This document shows positions 35,274-47,715 of a DNA stretch of 64,000 nucleotides, piece after piece; position 1 is the stretch's first letter; each line of letters opens with the position of its first letter. The stretch is from Thinopyrum elongatum. Its lineage: Eukaryota; Streptophyta; Magnoliopsida; Poales; Poaceae. The stretch covers positions 1 through 64,000 of the forward strand of contig JAAAXO010000405.1 in assembly GCA_011799875.1 (NCBI GenBank), in the 5' to 3' direction. The notes under the pieces were generated by a model. The model saw only the letters and a program-made list of their open reading frames with translations. It was not told where the DNA came from and did no database searches. Both the position numbers and the translations under genes were made by a program.

Positions 35274-36693
35274 TGATACGTCTCCAACGAATCTATAATT
35301 TTTTATTGTCCCATGCTGTTATATTATCATTCTTGGATGTTTTATATTCATTTTATAGCAACTTTATATCATTTTTTGGGACTAGCCTATTGACATAGTG
35401 CCCAGTGCCAGTTGCTGTTTTTTTCTTGTTTTTTTACTTCGCGGAATATCCATATCAAACGGAGTGCAAACGCAGCGAAACTTTTTGGAGATTTTTTTAT
35501 GCCCAGAAGACAACTTGGGAGCCAAGGAAGTGCAGGAGGGGAGGCCCGTGGGGCCCACAAGACACCAGGGCGTCCCAGAGGCCCCTGGCATGCCCAGGTG
35601 GGTAGTGGGCCCCACGGGAGTCCTTTCCATTGCCTCTCAGCTCTATAAATACCCAAATATTCCAGAAACCCTAGGGAAGTCGATGAAACACAATTCCAGC
35701 CGCCGCAAGTTCCAGAACCACGAGATCCAATCTAGAGCCCTATTCCGGCACCTTGCTAGAGGGGGAACACGATCACGCAGGGGTTCATCATCCTCATTGG
35801 TGCGCCTCCGATGATGCGTGAGTAGTTTACCACAGACCTACTGGTCCGTAGGCAGTAGCTAGATGGCTTCTTCTCTCTTTTTGATTCTCAATACAATGTT
35901 CTCCTCGATGTTCTTGGAGATCTATTTGATGTAAGTACTTTTTGCGGTGTGTTTGTTGGGATTCGATGAATTGCGACTTTATGATCAGTTCTATCTATGA
36001 ATATTATTTGAGTCTTCTTTGATCTCTTACATGCATGATTAGTATAGCCTCGTATTTCTTCTCCGAAACTTTGGTTTGGTTCGGCCAACTAGATTGATTT
36101 TTCTTGCAATGGGAAGAGGTGCTTTGTGTTGGGTTCGATCTTGCGGTGCTCAATCTCAGTGATAGAAGGAGAGGTGACACGCATGTATCGTTGCTATTAA
36201 GGATAAAAAGATGGGGTCTATTCCTACATGAATAGATCTTGTCTACATCATGTCATCGTTCTTGCATTACTCCATTTCTCCATGAACTTAATACACTCGA
36301 TGCATGCGGGATAGTGGTCGATCTGTGGAGTAATAGTAGTAGATGCAGAATCGTTTCGGTCTACTAATCTTGGACGTGATGCCTATATGCATGATCATTG
36401 CCTTGGATATCGTCATAATTATTTGCTCTTCTATCAATTGCCCAACAGTAATTTGTTGACCCACCGTATGCTATTTTCTCGAGAGAAGCCACTAGTGAAA
36501 TCTACGGCCCCAGGGTCTATCTTCTATCATATTGTTTTCAGATCTATTATTCCAAAACACCAAAAAATACCTTGCTGCACTTTTTCTTTCTTTATTTTAT
36601 TTTGTGTTTTTGTCAAATCTATTTATCCAAACTCATACAATTTAATCTATCTCAATACCGAGGAGGGATTGACAACCCCTCTTACGCATTGGG
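35274..36693 (+). mobile_element. Element II 3' LTR, truncated
   Basis: TGATACGTCTCCAACG start, TATAAATA at about 35644-35651. It lacks roughly the last 150 bases compared with the 5' LTR: after CTTACGCATTGGG the sequence changes to the TG terminus of the Copia LTR. It differs from the 5' LTR by many substitutions, so this is an old insertion. Confidence 0.9.
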
Positions 36694-37788
36694 TGTTGGG
36701 GAACGTAGTAGTAAATCAAAAAATTTCCTACGCATCACCAAGATCAATCTATGGAGAGACTAGCAACGAGACAGAGAGGAGTGCATCTTCATACCCTTGA
36801 AGATCGCGATGCGGAAGCGTTGCAAGAACGCGGTTGGAGGAGTCGTACACGTAGCGATTCAGATCGCGGTCGATTCCGATCTAAGCGCCGAACAACGGCG
36901 CCTCCGCGTTCAACACACGTGCAGCCCGATGACGTCTCCCGTGCTTTGATCCAGTAAGGAGGAGGGAGAGGTTGGGGAAGACAACTCCAGCAGCAGCACG
37001 ACGGCGTGGTGGTGTTGGAGCAGCGTGGTTCTCCAGCAGGGCTTCGCCAAGCACTACGAAAGACGAGGAGGTGGAGAGGTAGGGCTGCGCCAAGAGGGAG
37101 AGAGATTCGTGTGTCTGGCAGCCCCAAAACCCCCACTACATATAGGAGGAGGGGAGGGGGGTGCGCCCCCTCTAGGGTTCCCACCCTAGGGGGGGCGGCA
37201 GCCCTAGATGGGATGGAGGGGGGCGGCCAAGAGGGGGAGAGAGGGGGGGGCGCCCTAGGGTGGGCCTTAGGCCCATCTGCTCCTAGGGTTTCCCCCTTCT
37301 CCCCTTTGTTGCGCCTTGGGCCTTGGTGGGAGGCGCACCAGCCCACTCAGGGGCTGGTCCCTTCCCACTCTTGGCCCATGCAAGCCTCCGGGGCTGGTGG
37401 CCCCACCCGGTGGACCCCCGGAACCCTTCCGGTGGTCCCGGTACATTTACGGTGACGCCCGAAACACTTCCGGTGACCAAAAACTCACTTCCTATATATT
37501 ATTCTTTACCTCCGGACCATTCCGGAACTCCTCGTGACGTCCGGGATCTCATCCGGGACTCCGAACAACATTCGGTAACCACGCACAAACTTTCCCTATA
37601 ACCCTAGCGTCATCGAACCTTATGTGTGTAGACCCTACGGGTTCGGGAGGCATGTAGACATGACCAAGACATCTCTCCGGTCAATAACCAACAGCGGGAT
37701 CTGGATACACATGTTGGCTCCCACATGTTCCACGATGATCTCATCGGATGAACCACGATGTCGGGGATTCAATCAATCCCATATACAA
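36694..37788 (-). mobile_element. BARE/WIS/Angela-type Copia LTR fragment, reversed
   Basis: Starts TGTTGGGGAACGTAGTAG, the reverse complement of the standard end of BARE/WIS/Angela LTRs (...CTACGTTCCCCAACA). It then shows the known promoter-distal blocks, including CCGGGACTCCGAACAACATT and GGTCAATAACCAACAGCGG. A GC-rich stretch with TATATAGGAGG is at 37139-37150. The other LTR end (TGTTGGAAATATGCC type) is missing. The fragment stops at about 37788 inside CAATCTC, shared with element III's LTR, which points to a deletion with microhomology. Confidence 0.88.
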
Positions 37789-38826
37789 TCTCAGAGGGGC
37801 TCCTGCCCTCCAGGAGCCATGGAAACCAAGGACCAGAGGGGAAATACTCCTCCCATCTAGTGGGGAGGCCAAGGAAGAAGAAGAAGGAAGGGGCTCTCTC
37901 CCCCTCTCTCCCGGTGGCATCGGAACACCGCCGGGGCAATCATCGTGTGACGGCGATCTACACCAACAACTCCGTCACCTTCATCAACACCTCCATCACC
38001 TTCCCTCATCTATATTCAGTGGTCAACTCTCCTGCAACCCATTGTACCCCTACTTGAACATGGTGCTTTATGCTTCGTATTATCATCCAATGATGTGTTG
38101 CTATCCTAGGATGTTTGAGTAGATTTTTGTTGTCCTATGGGTGATTGGTGAATTGCTATGCTTGGTTTAAATTTCTTGTGGTTATGTTGTTGTCCTTTGG
38201 TGCCCATCATATGAGCACGCATGTGATCACACCTTAGGGTTAATTTTATGTTGATAGGACTATGCATTGGAGGGCAAGAGTGATAGAAGCTTCTTCCTAC
38301 CATAGAAATTGATTCATACGGGATTGAAAGGTGACAAATATATCTTAATGCTATGGTTGGCTTTTACCTTAATGAACTTTGGTAGTTGCAGATGCTTGCT
38401 AATAGTTCCAATCTTAAGTGCATAGGATGCCAAAAAGCAAGGGAGGACATGCTAGTAGTGGCCTCTCCCGCACAAAAACTTCCTATCGGTCTTGTAACTT
38501 AGCCAATTGCTTAGGGACAATTCCACAAATCCTACCACCACTTTTCCACGCTCGCTATACTTACTTAATATTTCTTTTAGTAAAACAGCACCTAACTTTT
38601 ATTTTCATGTTCTTTATTATCTTGCAAACCTATCCCTTTACACCTACAAAGTACTTCTAGTTTTATTCTTGTTCAAGGTAAAGCGAACGTTAAGTGTGCG
38701 TAGAGTTGTATCGATGGTCAATAGAACATGGAGGGAATTTTAATTCTACCTTTAGTCCTCGTTGGGTTCAACACTCTTACTTATCGAGAAAGGCTACAAT
38801 TGATCCCCTATACTTGTGAATTATCA
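37789..38826 (+). mobile_element. Element III 5' LTR remnant (Athila-like)
   Basis: Matches 43780-44818 of the 3' LTR from TCTCAGAGGGGCTCC to TTATCA. About the first 490 bases are missing, replaced by the Copia LTR fragment. Family resemblance is to Sabrina-like Athila elements (inference from memory). Confidence 0.85.
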
Positions 38827-38837
38827 AGACCTTTTTC

Positions 38838-38855
38838 TGGCGCCATTGTCGGGGA
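38838..38855 (+). other. Element III primer-binding site
   Basis: TGGCGCCATTGTCGGGGA, 11 bases after the LTR end; two changes from the Athila tRNA-Asp type site. Confidence 0.82.
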
Positions 38856-38956
38856 GCAATAGCGTGGCGTGAATATTCTCGTGTGTGCTTGTTTGCTTTA
38901 TCACTAAGTAGTTCTTATTTTCTCTTCTAAATTGGTCTCTATGTTTAATTATGCAT

Positions 38957-40180
38957 ATGGAACATGAAATACCAAAAAAAATAGTTGTACTTGCTACTCA
39001 TGGAGATGGGGAACCTCCTAAAACCCTCGATGCTTGTTATGTGGAAAATATTAAACACTAGTTTGATAATCCTTATAAATACCCATTCAACTTGATAACG
39101 GGAGATACTTTGGATCATCGGGAAAACTTTAGGGATTATCACTTGTCTCAAAAAGGGAAACTCTTATGGGATCAAATTGATTGTTTGTGGTGGTATGCTT
39201 TGAATTTATGCTGGAGATATGATTGTACTTGTTGCTCTAGGATGAAGGCTCCACACCTTTGTTTTCAATGTAAATTTAATCATAATGTAACCTTGTCTTC
39301 TTATGCTAATGGTGTATATGATTACTATGATGTGGAACAAATAGAATAATTTTTTGCTTAAGAGTGCTTATGAAATTGAATCATTGTTTGAAAAGTATGA
39401 AGATTGTGATGATGCTCTTTATAGATCCGAAAATTTTGCCAGACTTAAATAGTGCTATGAAAACTATGCATGTAATGCTTATGTTAAAGAATATATTAAG
39501 GATGCCTCCCCTATCCAAGAAGAGACTAATATATTGCAGGAATCTATGGAAAATGAAATTGCTGAAACTGTGAGCTCATTAGATAAAAAAGATGAGGAGA
39601 AGAGCGAAGAACAAACGGAGGAAGAGCGGATTGATCACCCGTGCCCACCTTCTGATGAGAGTAACCCATGAACTCATACATTGTTAAATTTCCCTTTGTG
39701 CTTACTGAAAGATGAATGCTATGATCCCTTTGATTTGTTTGAAATATCCCTTTTGATGAAATTAATGCTTGCTATGCTTTTGGCCATGATGCCAATATGA
39801 ATGATGCTTATGGAGATGAACTTGTTATAGTTCCTTATGTTAAAAATGAAATTGTTGCTATTGCACCCACACATTATAGTCCTATTATATATTTGAATTC
39901 TCCCAACTACACTATATCGGAAAAGTTTGCGCTTATTAAGGATTATATTGATGGGTTGCGTTTTACCAATACACATGATGATTTTGATGAATGTAATATG
40001 CATGTGCTTGCTGCTCCTACTTGCAATTATTATGAGAGAGGAACTACATCTCCGCATCTCTATATTTCCAATACAATAAAATTGCAAGAAACTGTTTATG
40101 CTATGTATCGGCCTTTATTATGTGTGCATGAATTGTTCTTTTATGACATGCCAATGCATAGGAAGAGAGTTAGACTCTGA
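38957..40180 (+). pseudogene. Element III ORF of unknown function
   Basis: ATG at 38957 starts MEHEIPKKIVVLATHGDGE. A TAG at 39059-39061 interrupts, and the frame continues at 39092 (ITGDTLDHRENFRDYHLSQ...KGKLLWDQIDCLWWYALN). It then shows a Cys cluster CTCCSRMKAPHLCFQC (about 39230-39275), an acidic region (EEKSEEQTEEERIDHPCPP, about 39590-39650) and a second open part 39797-40180 (ISEKFALIKDYIDGLRF, YYERGTTSPHLYISNTIKLQETVYAMYRP). No gag, protease, RT or integrase motif is visible. The same protein is encoded by element IV at 56431-57769, so it is a family product. I do not recognise its function. Confidence 0.7.
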
Positions 40181-41310
40181 CGTTACATGATATATGTTGC
40201 TTTACTAAATTACAAATTATTCTTAATTAAAATTGGCTTTGATATACCTTGGGATCCGGGTGGATCAATTACTTGAGCACTATATGCCTAGCTTAATGGC
40301 TTTAAAGAAAGCACTGCCTCGAAGACAACCCAGAAGTTTTAGAGAGTCATTTTATTATGTTCTGTGCTTTTCAAAGGTTTACAAACAAAAAATATACAGG
40401 GGAACCTAAAACTTTTCAAAAAGAAAAGTGAAAGTGAGACAGATGAGGAATGTGGAAGTAGGGGCTAGCCTTGAACTTTGTTCATGCCCATGGAAACTTT
40501 GTGGACCTTGATTACAAAAAAAATTCAGCACAAATAATTATCCCCTTTTATAAATCCATTGTATTATAAAAATAATGTGCCAAGAATTACCTTTAGGATG
40601 TTTAATTTGCTTGTTTGGTGTGTGTTGTGCAAAAATAGAAACTTTTGCTGCTGTGTGTGAATTTTGTTAACTCACTGGAACATCGAAAAATTCTAAAAAA
40701 TTTACACAATAATGCTACGCAATTTATTTTTATTATTTCCTAATTTTTCAGAATTTTGTGAGTTACATAAGTATATGTACCATCTGCATCTTTACAGACG
40801 GTCTTGTTTTCACAGATTGTTGTTATTGTTTCTTTATTTGCTAATGTTTGAAATCTTGTTGAGCCCCATTGACTTGGGAGCCATAGAAGTTTGATAGCAT
40901 AGATTGGGTAATGTTTGATTATAATTATACAATAATGTTACAAAAGGACATGATGGGATTTGATGTTATATGTACTAACGTTTGTAATAAAAAGTTCAGT
41001 TAAGTTTTGTGTGGATGAAGTGTTCGAAGATTGAGGAGGAATCGATATGAGGAGAATAAGGAGAGGAAAGAATTCAAGCTTGGGGATGCCCAAGGCACCC
41101 CAAGTAAATATTCAAGGAGACTCAAGCATCTAAGCTTTGGGATGCCCTAGAAGGCATCCATTCTTTCTTCTTCGACAATTATCGGTATGTTTTGGTTTTT
41201 GTTTTGTTCGCATGATATGCGTGAATTCTTGGAGCATCATGTGCTTTTTATTTTTCTTTTAGCAATGCACCATGCTGGTATAAGATAGTCCTTGGTTAAT
41301 TTATAGAATT
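40181..41310 (+). other. Element III 3' internal non-coding region, first part
   Basis: The continuation of the unknown ORF beyond 40180 is broken (IGFDIPWDPGG-type segment near 40231-40262). The rest is AT-rich without a gene. The hairpin GGATGCC, loop CTAGAA, GGCATCC lies at 41140-41159. Two copies of AAGCTTGGGGATGCC-like purine words are at 41078 and 41131. Confidence 0.6.
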
Positions 41311-41520
41311 CTCTTTGCACTTCACTTATATCTTTTGAGTATGGCTTTATAGAATGCTTTGTGTGCTTCACTTATATCATTTGATGTTTGGATGCCTGTT
41401 TCTCTACATATAGAAAACCGTTATTTATAGTATGCTCTTTTGCTTCACTTATATTTATTAGAGCGTGGTCTTTTGTAGAAAGAATTAAAATATCATACTT
41501 TACTTATATCTATTTAGAGA
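41311..41520. repeat. Covarying stem-loop array, element III (4 units)
   Basis: Four units with the core CTTCACTTATAT or TTTACTTATAT. Best stem: ATGCTCT 41432-41438 with AGAGCGT 41460-41466 (one T-G pair). First unit: CTC 41311-41313 with GAG 41337-41339. The second and fourth units (cores at about 41364 and 41498) pair poorly. The order of units matches element IV. Confidence 0.72.
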
Positions 41521-43285
41521 GTCAATAGGAATTGGTCATTCGCATGGTTAGTCATAAAATCCTACCTAAAACATGTAGATTATTGAATATGATATGTTTG
41601 ATTCCTTGCAATAGTTATGCGATATTAGAATGGTGATATGTGAGAGGTACAAGTGAATGATTGTGGTTTAGTAAGAATATTGGTGTTAAGGTTTCTGATT
41701 CCCGAAGCATGCACGTATAGTCTCTAGTTATGCTAAGAAGTTGGAGCATGATTTATTATTGAGTGTCTTCCTTACGACTAGCGATCGGGAACGAGCGATG
41801 GTCTTTTCCTACCAATCTATCCCCCTAGGGGCATGCATAGTAGTACTTTGCTTCGAGGGCTAATAGACATTCGCAATAAGTATGTGAGTTCTTTATGACT
41901 AATGTGAGTCCATGGATTATACGCACTCTTACTGTTCCGCAATTTGCTAGCCTCGTTGGTACCATGCATTGCCCTTTCTCACCTCGTGAATCGGTGCAAA
42001 CTTCACCGCTGCATCCAAACCCTGCGATATGATATGCTCTATCACACATAAGCCTCCATATATCTTCTTCAAAACAACCACCATGCCTACCTATCATGGC
42101 ATTTCCATAGCCATTTCGAGATCTATTGCCATGCAACTTCCATTATCATCATATACATGACTTGAGCATTCATTGTCATATTGCTTTGCATGATCGTAAG
42201 ATAGCTAGCATGATATTTTCATGGCTTGTCCATTTTTTTATATGTTTGTTATGTTAGATCATTGCACATCCTGGTACACTGCCAGAGGCATTCATATAGA
42301 GTCATCTTGTATCAGTTTTATCGAGTTGTAAGTAAATAAAAGTGTGATGATCATCATTATTAGAGAATTGTCCTAGTGAGGAAAGTATGATGGAGACCAT
42401 GATTCCCCCACAAGTCAGGATCAGACTCCGGACGAAAAATTCAAAAAAAAAGAGAAAAAGAAGAGGCCAAAAAGAGCCCACCAAAAATGAGAGAAAGAGA
42501 GAGAGAGAGGGCAATGTTACTATCCTTTTACACACTTGTGCTTAAAAGTAGCACCATGTTTTTCATATAGAGAGTCTCCTGAGTTTTCACTTTCATATAC
42601 TAGTGGAAAATTTTCATTATAGAACTTGGCTTGTATATTCCGATGATGGGCTTCCTCAAATGCCCGAGGTCTTTATGCGCAAGCAAGTTGGATGCACACC
42701 CACTTAGTTACAGTTTGAGTTTTCATACACTTATAGCTCTTAGTGCATCTATTGCATGGCAATCCCTACTCCCCGCATTGATATCAATTGATGGGCATGT
42801 CCATAGCCCGTCGATTAGCCGCGTCGGTGCCAGGCTATCTTCCTTTTTGACTTCCCCTTATTGATCTCTATCACCGCATTCTACTCCACCCATAGTGCTA
42901 TGTCCATGGCTCGCGCTCATGTATTGCATGGGATTTGAAAAGGATGAAGCACGTTAAAAAGTATGAACCAATTGCTCTGCTTGTCATCAGGGTTGTACAT
43001 AAATTTTTTGTGTTAAGAAGATGGAGCATGATAAGGTTATATAATTTTGTACGGATAGCATTCTTTAGCATTTTTATTCTGAAAGGCATGCTTTTTGTTG
43101 GTATGCTTGAGTATTGATGCCATTATATCAAATTATAGACTATTGCTTTGAATCACTCGTATATTAATATTCATGCCATGATTAGATTATATGATCAAGA
43201 TTATGCTAGGTAGCATTCCACATAAAAAATTATCTTTTTATCATTTACCTACTCGAGGATGAGCAGGGATTAAGCTTGGGGATGC
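41521..43285 (+). other. Element III 3' internal non-coding region, second part
   Basis: No gene seen. A GA-rich low-complexity patch lies at about 42440-42512. The end carries ACCTACTCGAGGATGAGCAGGG and AAGCTTGGGGATGC (about 43272-43285), the polypurine tract. Small minus-strand frames (41825-42136, 42302-42535) have no family resemblance. Confidence 0.6.
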
Positions 43286-44818
43286 TAATACATCTTTGTC
43301 GTATCTATAATTTTTGATTGTTTCATGCCAATATTCTACAACTTTCACATACTTTTGGCAACATTTTATTTAATTTTTTGGTTCTAACATACTGATCCAA
43401 TGCCCAGTGCCAGTTCCTATTTTTTGCATGTTTTTTGTTTCGCAGAAAATCCATATCAAATGAAGTCCAAATGCAATAAAATTTTGCAGAGATTTATTTT
43501 GGAATATATGTGATTTTGGGGAATAAGAATCAACGCAAGATGGTGCTCGAGGTGGCGACAAGGCAACAGGGTGCGGCCAGGGGGTGGTCACATCGTGTTT
43601 CCTTGTGACTCCCTCTTAAGGCAGTTGCAGTCCTTCTTTTGCCGCAGGAAAGATAATTTCGGGATAAAAACCCCTAAAATTTCAGCCCAATTGGAGTTAC
43701 GGACCTCCGGAAATATAAAAAATGGTGAAGGGGTCCAAAAACAGACGCGAAACAGATCAGAAACAGAGAGAGATCCAATCTCGGAGGGGCTCCTGCCCTC
43801 CAGGAGCCATGGATATCAAGGACTATAGGGGAAATCCTCCTCCCATCTAGGGGGAGTCCAAGGAAGAGGAAGAAGGAGGAGGGGGGCTCGCTTCCCCTCT
43901 CTCCCGGTGGCGCCGGAACGTCGCTGGGGCAATCATCGTGTGACGGTGATCTACACCAACAACTTCATCATATTCATCAACACCTCCGTCACCTTCCCTC
44001 ATCTATATTCAGCGGTCCACTCTCCCACAACCCTCTCTACCCCATACTTGAACATGGTGCTTTATTCTTCATATTATCATCCAATGATGTGTTGCCATCC
44101 TATGATGTTTCATTAGATTTTTGTTGTCCTATGGGTTATTGGTGAACTGCTATGACTGGTTTAACTTGCTTGTGGTTATGTTGCTGTCCTTTGGTGCCCA
44201 TCATATGAGCGCATGCGTGGATCACACCTTAGGGTTAGTTGTATGTTGGTAGGACTAGGCATTAGAGGGCAAGAGTGACAGAAGCTTCTTCCTACCATAG
44301 AAATTGATTCATACATGATTGAAGGGGGACCAATATATCTTAATGCTATGGTTGGGTTTTAACTTAATAAACTTTGGTAGTTGAGGATGCTTGTTAATAG
44401 TTCCAATCATAAGTGCATATAATTCCAAGTAAGGGAGGACGTGCTAGCAGTGGCTTCTCCCACATAAAAACTTGCTCCGGTCTAGTAACTTAGTCAATTG
44501 CTTAGGGACAATTCCGCAAATCCTACCACCACCGTTCCACACTCGCTATACTAATGTAATTGTTCTTTTAGTAAAATAGCACCTAACTTTTATTTTCAGG
44601 TTCTTTATTATGTTGCAAACCTATCCCTTTACACCTTCAAAGTACTTCTAGTTTTATCCTTTTTCTAGGTAAAGCGAACGTTAAGTGTGCGTAGAGTTGT
44701 ATCGGTGGTCGATAGAACTTGAAGTGAATATTAATTCTACCTTTAGCTCCTCGGTGGGTTTGACACTCTTACTTATCGAGAAAGGCTACAATTGATTCCC
44801 TTTACTTGTGGGTTATCA
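43286..44818 (+). mobile_element. Element III 3' LTR
   Basis: 1533 bases from TAATACATCTTTGTCG (a G-to-A change in the normal TG terminus) to GGTTATCA. Directly followed by minus-strand pol of another element, so element III sits beside or inside it; the 5' partner duplication cannot be checked because the 5' end is lost. Confidence 0.88.
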
Positions 44819-46100
44819 AGAGTCTCCAAACTGAATATTTTTAAGTCAAGTTGTGAAAGCATAGTATAACGATGAGATAATGCATCAACAATAACATTTC
44901 CTTTACCCTTCTTGTGTTTAATGACATAAGGGAAAGTCTCAATGAATTCAAACCATTTAGCATGTCTACGATTCAGTTTTGCTTGACTTTTAGTCTGTTT
45001 CAAAGATTCATGATTAGAATGTATAACAAATTCTTTGGCCCATAATTAATGTTGCCTTGTTTCCAAAGTACGAACAAGAGCATATAATTCCTTATCATAC
45101 GTAGAAGAATTCAGACTAGGCGCACTCAAATTTTTAGAAAATTATGCAATAGGTTTGCCATCTTGTAATGACACACCTCCTAATCCAATTCAACTACCAT
45201 CACATTCAAGCTCAAAAGTCTTATTAAAATCAGTAAGTTGAAGTAAAGGAGCATGTGTTAACTTATCTTTCAATACCCTGAAGGCTGCTTCCTGTGCGGT
45301 ACCCCAAACAAAAGGCACATCCTTCTTTGTAAGCTCATTGAGACATGTAGCAATGGTGCTGAAATCTCTCACAAAACACCTATAGAAACCAAAGAGGCCA
45401 AGAAAACTCCTCACTTGTCTGACCATTTTGGGCTCCGGCCAACTCTCAATAGCTTCAGTATTGGCTTTATCAACTTCAATTCCCTGTGGAGTAATAGCAT
45501 AGCCAAGAAAAGATACTCGGTAAGTGCAAAAGATGCACTTCCCAAGGTTACCAAACAAACATGCATCACGTAGAGCAATAAAAACAACACATAAATGTTC
45601 CAAATGTTCCTCTAAAGATCTGCAATAAATCAATATATCATCAAAATATACTGCCACAAATCATCCAGTGAAAGCACGTAAAACTTTTTTCATTAATCTC
45701 ATGAAAGTACTAGGTGCATTAGTTAACCCAAAATGCATGACTGACCACTCATATAAGCCAAACTTAGTTTTAAATACAGTTTTCCATTCATCTCCCTATT
45801 TCATACGAATTTGATGGTATCCACTACGCAAGTCAACTTTGGAGAATATGGTAGAGCCACTTAATTCATCAAGCATATCATTTGGCCTAGGAACAGGATG
45901 ATGATAACAAATTGTAATATTATTGATGGATCTACAATCAACACACATACGCGATGCACCATCCTTTTTTGGCACTAGTATAATAGGAACAACACAAGGA
46001 CTAAAAGATTCACATATATAACCTTTGTTGAGCAGCTCCTGTAGTTGACGCATAATCTCCATCGTCTCTTCTGGATTGGTACGGTATGGCGTATGGTTGG
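44819..46100 (-). pseudogene. Chromovirus-like Ty3/Gypsy pol fragment: RT and RNase H
   Basis: Minus-strand order: NPEETMEIMRQLQELLNKGY, VPIILVPKKDGASRMCVDCR, LDELSGSTIFSKVDLRSGYH (45796-46062), YFDDILIYC, the RT catalytic motif, and VRSFLGLFGFYRCFVRDFST with WGTAQEAAFRVLKDKLTHAP (45190-45657), then RNase H end [19 protein letters not shown] and [17 protein letters not shown] (44819-45003). The style is that of Tekay/RIRE3-like chromoviruses. It is a pseudogene: stops follow IRMK and ELECDGS. Its right end is cut in NHTPYRT by the LTR at 46101, its left end by element III. Confidence 0.88.
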
Positions 46101-46739
46101 TGTCGGTGTGGATCGACTATCTATGGGGTGATCTAGCCCCTTTGTCGCTCAATGAGAGGAATGCATAGAGCGCAAAGAGTAGGATCAACAGAGGGCGTAA
46201 CGATCTTTTACCCAGGTTCGGGCCACCTTTGAGGTGTAATACCCTACTCCTGCTTTGGTGTATTGGAACTGTGGATGCACAAATACAAGGAGCGCTCCCC
46301 TCCCGGTAACGTGCAAGAAGGAGGCATCTACGCATGCAAGTGTGTGTGGGGTTTGAATGGGTTCGAACCCTTGTATATGTTGCCATGGCCCTCCTTTTAT
46401 AGCTCAAGGGGTAACCATAGTGGAAAAAAGGTAACTACATGTTGATTAGGTAGCGAACAGTGCTATCACACCTAACTCTACTAGTTAGGACAAGAAGCAA
46501 TAAATGCATCGCTAGGTGTCGTGAGGAGGAGAAGCCCCGGCAAAGATGCAGCACCGCTTGCCTAGCTAACTCCTATTATCTTGACACGCCATTTGGGCGG
46601 GTGTCGATAAAGGTGAAAATCCTTCCGATGAGGTAACACGTGTCCGGCAAGCCTTACGTAATTGCCTATGGGCTCGACACCTTACTGATCTGCGACCAGC
46701 TGCTCGGTGAGGTGGTGCGCTGGCAGCTGGTGGGGTTTT
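46101..46739 (-). mobile_element. Tat-like LTR, minus orientation
   Basis: Ends, on the minus strand, in CCACACCGACA at 46101. It carries GCTATAAAAGGAGGG (TATA box, about 46393-46407 on the minus strand) and the segment reading acccaggttcggg on the plus strand (46211-46223). Layout and several segments match the element I LTR (5604-6232). It lies between the broken pol (left) and the Fatima-like LTR (right). No internal region is adjacent, so it is a solo or truncated LTR. Confidence 0.72.
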
Positions 46740-47125
46740 TGTCGGTGTCAAAACTGGCGGATCTTGGGTAGGGGGTCCCAAATTGTGGTTCTTGGATTGA
46801 TGGGGAACAAGGGACGTGGGACATGATATTTACCCAGGTTCGGGCCCTCTCTAAGAGGTAATACCCTACGTCCTGCTTGATTATATTGCTTGTGTATATG
46901 GGGATTACAGAGTTGATCTACCACGAGATCAGATGAACTAAACCCTAGTCGGTTACACATAGTCAGTTACATCAGGGAAACAGGAACACTGAATCTTCAA
47001 TCTTGACTTGGGGTGTACGCCAAGGCACAAAAAAGGCCTTCGGTCCGAATATAGTGCGGCCCAACTGTCCGGCCCATGAGAGACAGGCCGGCAGCTCGAG
47101 GACCCCTTAATCCAGGACTCCCTCA
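46740..47125 (-). mobile_element. Element V 3' LTR (Fatima-like Tat element)
   Basis: On the minus strand it starts TGAGGGAGTCCTGGATT (47125) and ends GTTTTGACACCGACA (46740). I recognise these ends as Fatima-type from memory. Just upstream in that orientation is TTCGGGGTCTAC, a polypurine-like tract (about 47127-47138), so this is the 3' LTR of an element whose gag-pol reads leftward. Confidence 0.82.
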
Positions 47126-47715
47126 GTAGACCCCGAATTAGCCTTCAACATCGGCTACTCGTAACTCCCGCATCTGCACTATCTAGCTTGTAGGTGAGTT
47201 CCTCTTGTGTATTCAAAATAATCCTTTCCAGCCAAGCTTTTAGAGAGTATCCTGCCCACATGCATAGTCATGCCATATCCGTCATCCGAACTATCGATTT
47301 TTCTTAACCTTGAAGGCCAACCATTCAAATGTACTTAGTACCCACACCTGGCATTTTTCGGCGAAGGGTCGCAGCCGATTATAAATATCGAACCATCATG
47401 AGAACTCGATGCGCGGCTCGAGGCCACCCCTCTATTGGCACGTCCCATCAATGTGGAGATCGTGTCCCACTTTTTAAGGGATTTCATAAATGATTCCCAG
47501 TATCCCACTCGCGCATAACGCCACGAGTGTATCGGGAAGTGGTGAGGCCAGTGGCGCGTTTAAGGGACTCTTGGTATCACGACCGCTTATAAAAATATAC
47601 CAGCCGCAGTTACCCCTTCATGCCTTCTTCCTCATCTTGCCACAGCCTCTCCCAATCCTCAGAGCTCAAGCATTCCGCCCCATCTTCCCTCAAATACTTC
47701 TCCCCAAGACCAGCA
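47126..47715 (+). promoter_or_regulatory. Promoter region of the antisense gene
   Basis: Non-coding stretch between the 3' LTR and ATG 47716. A TATA-like TTATAAAAATATACC lies at about 47587-47601, about 115-130 bases before the ATG, followed by a C-rich leader. Nothing else was recognised. Confidence 0.6.

Noticed and set aside
42440..42512. GA-rich tract as a regulatory GAGA element
   Set aside because: A low-complexity patch in the decayed internal region of element III; nothing ties it to regulation.
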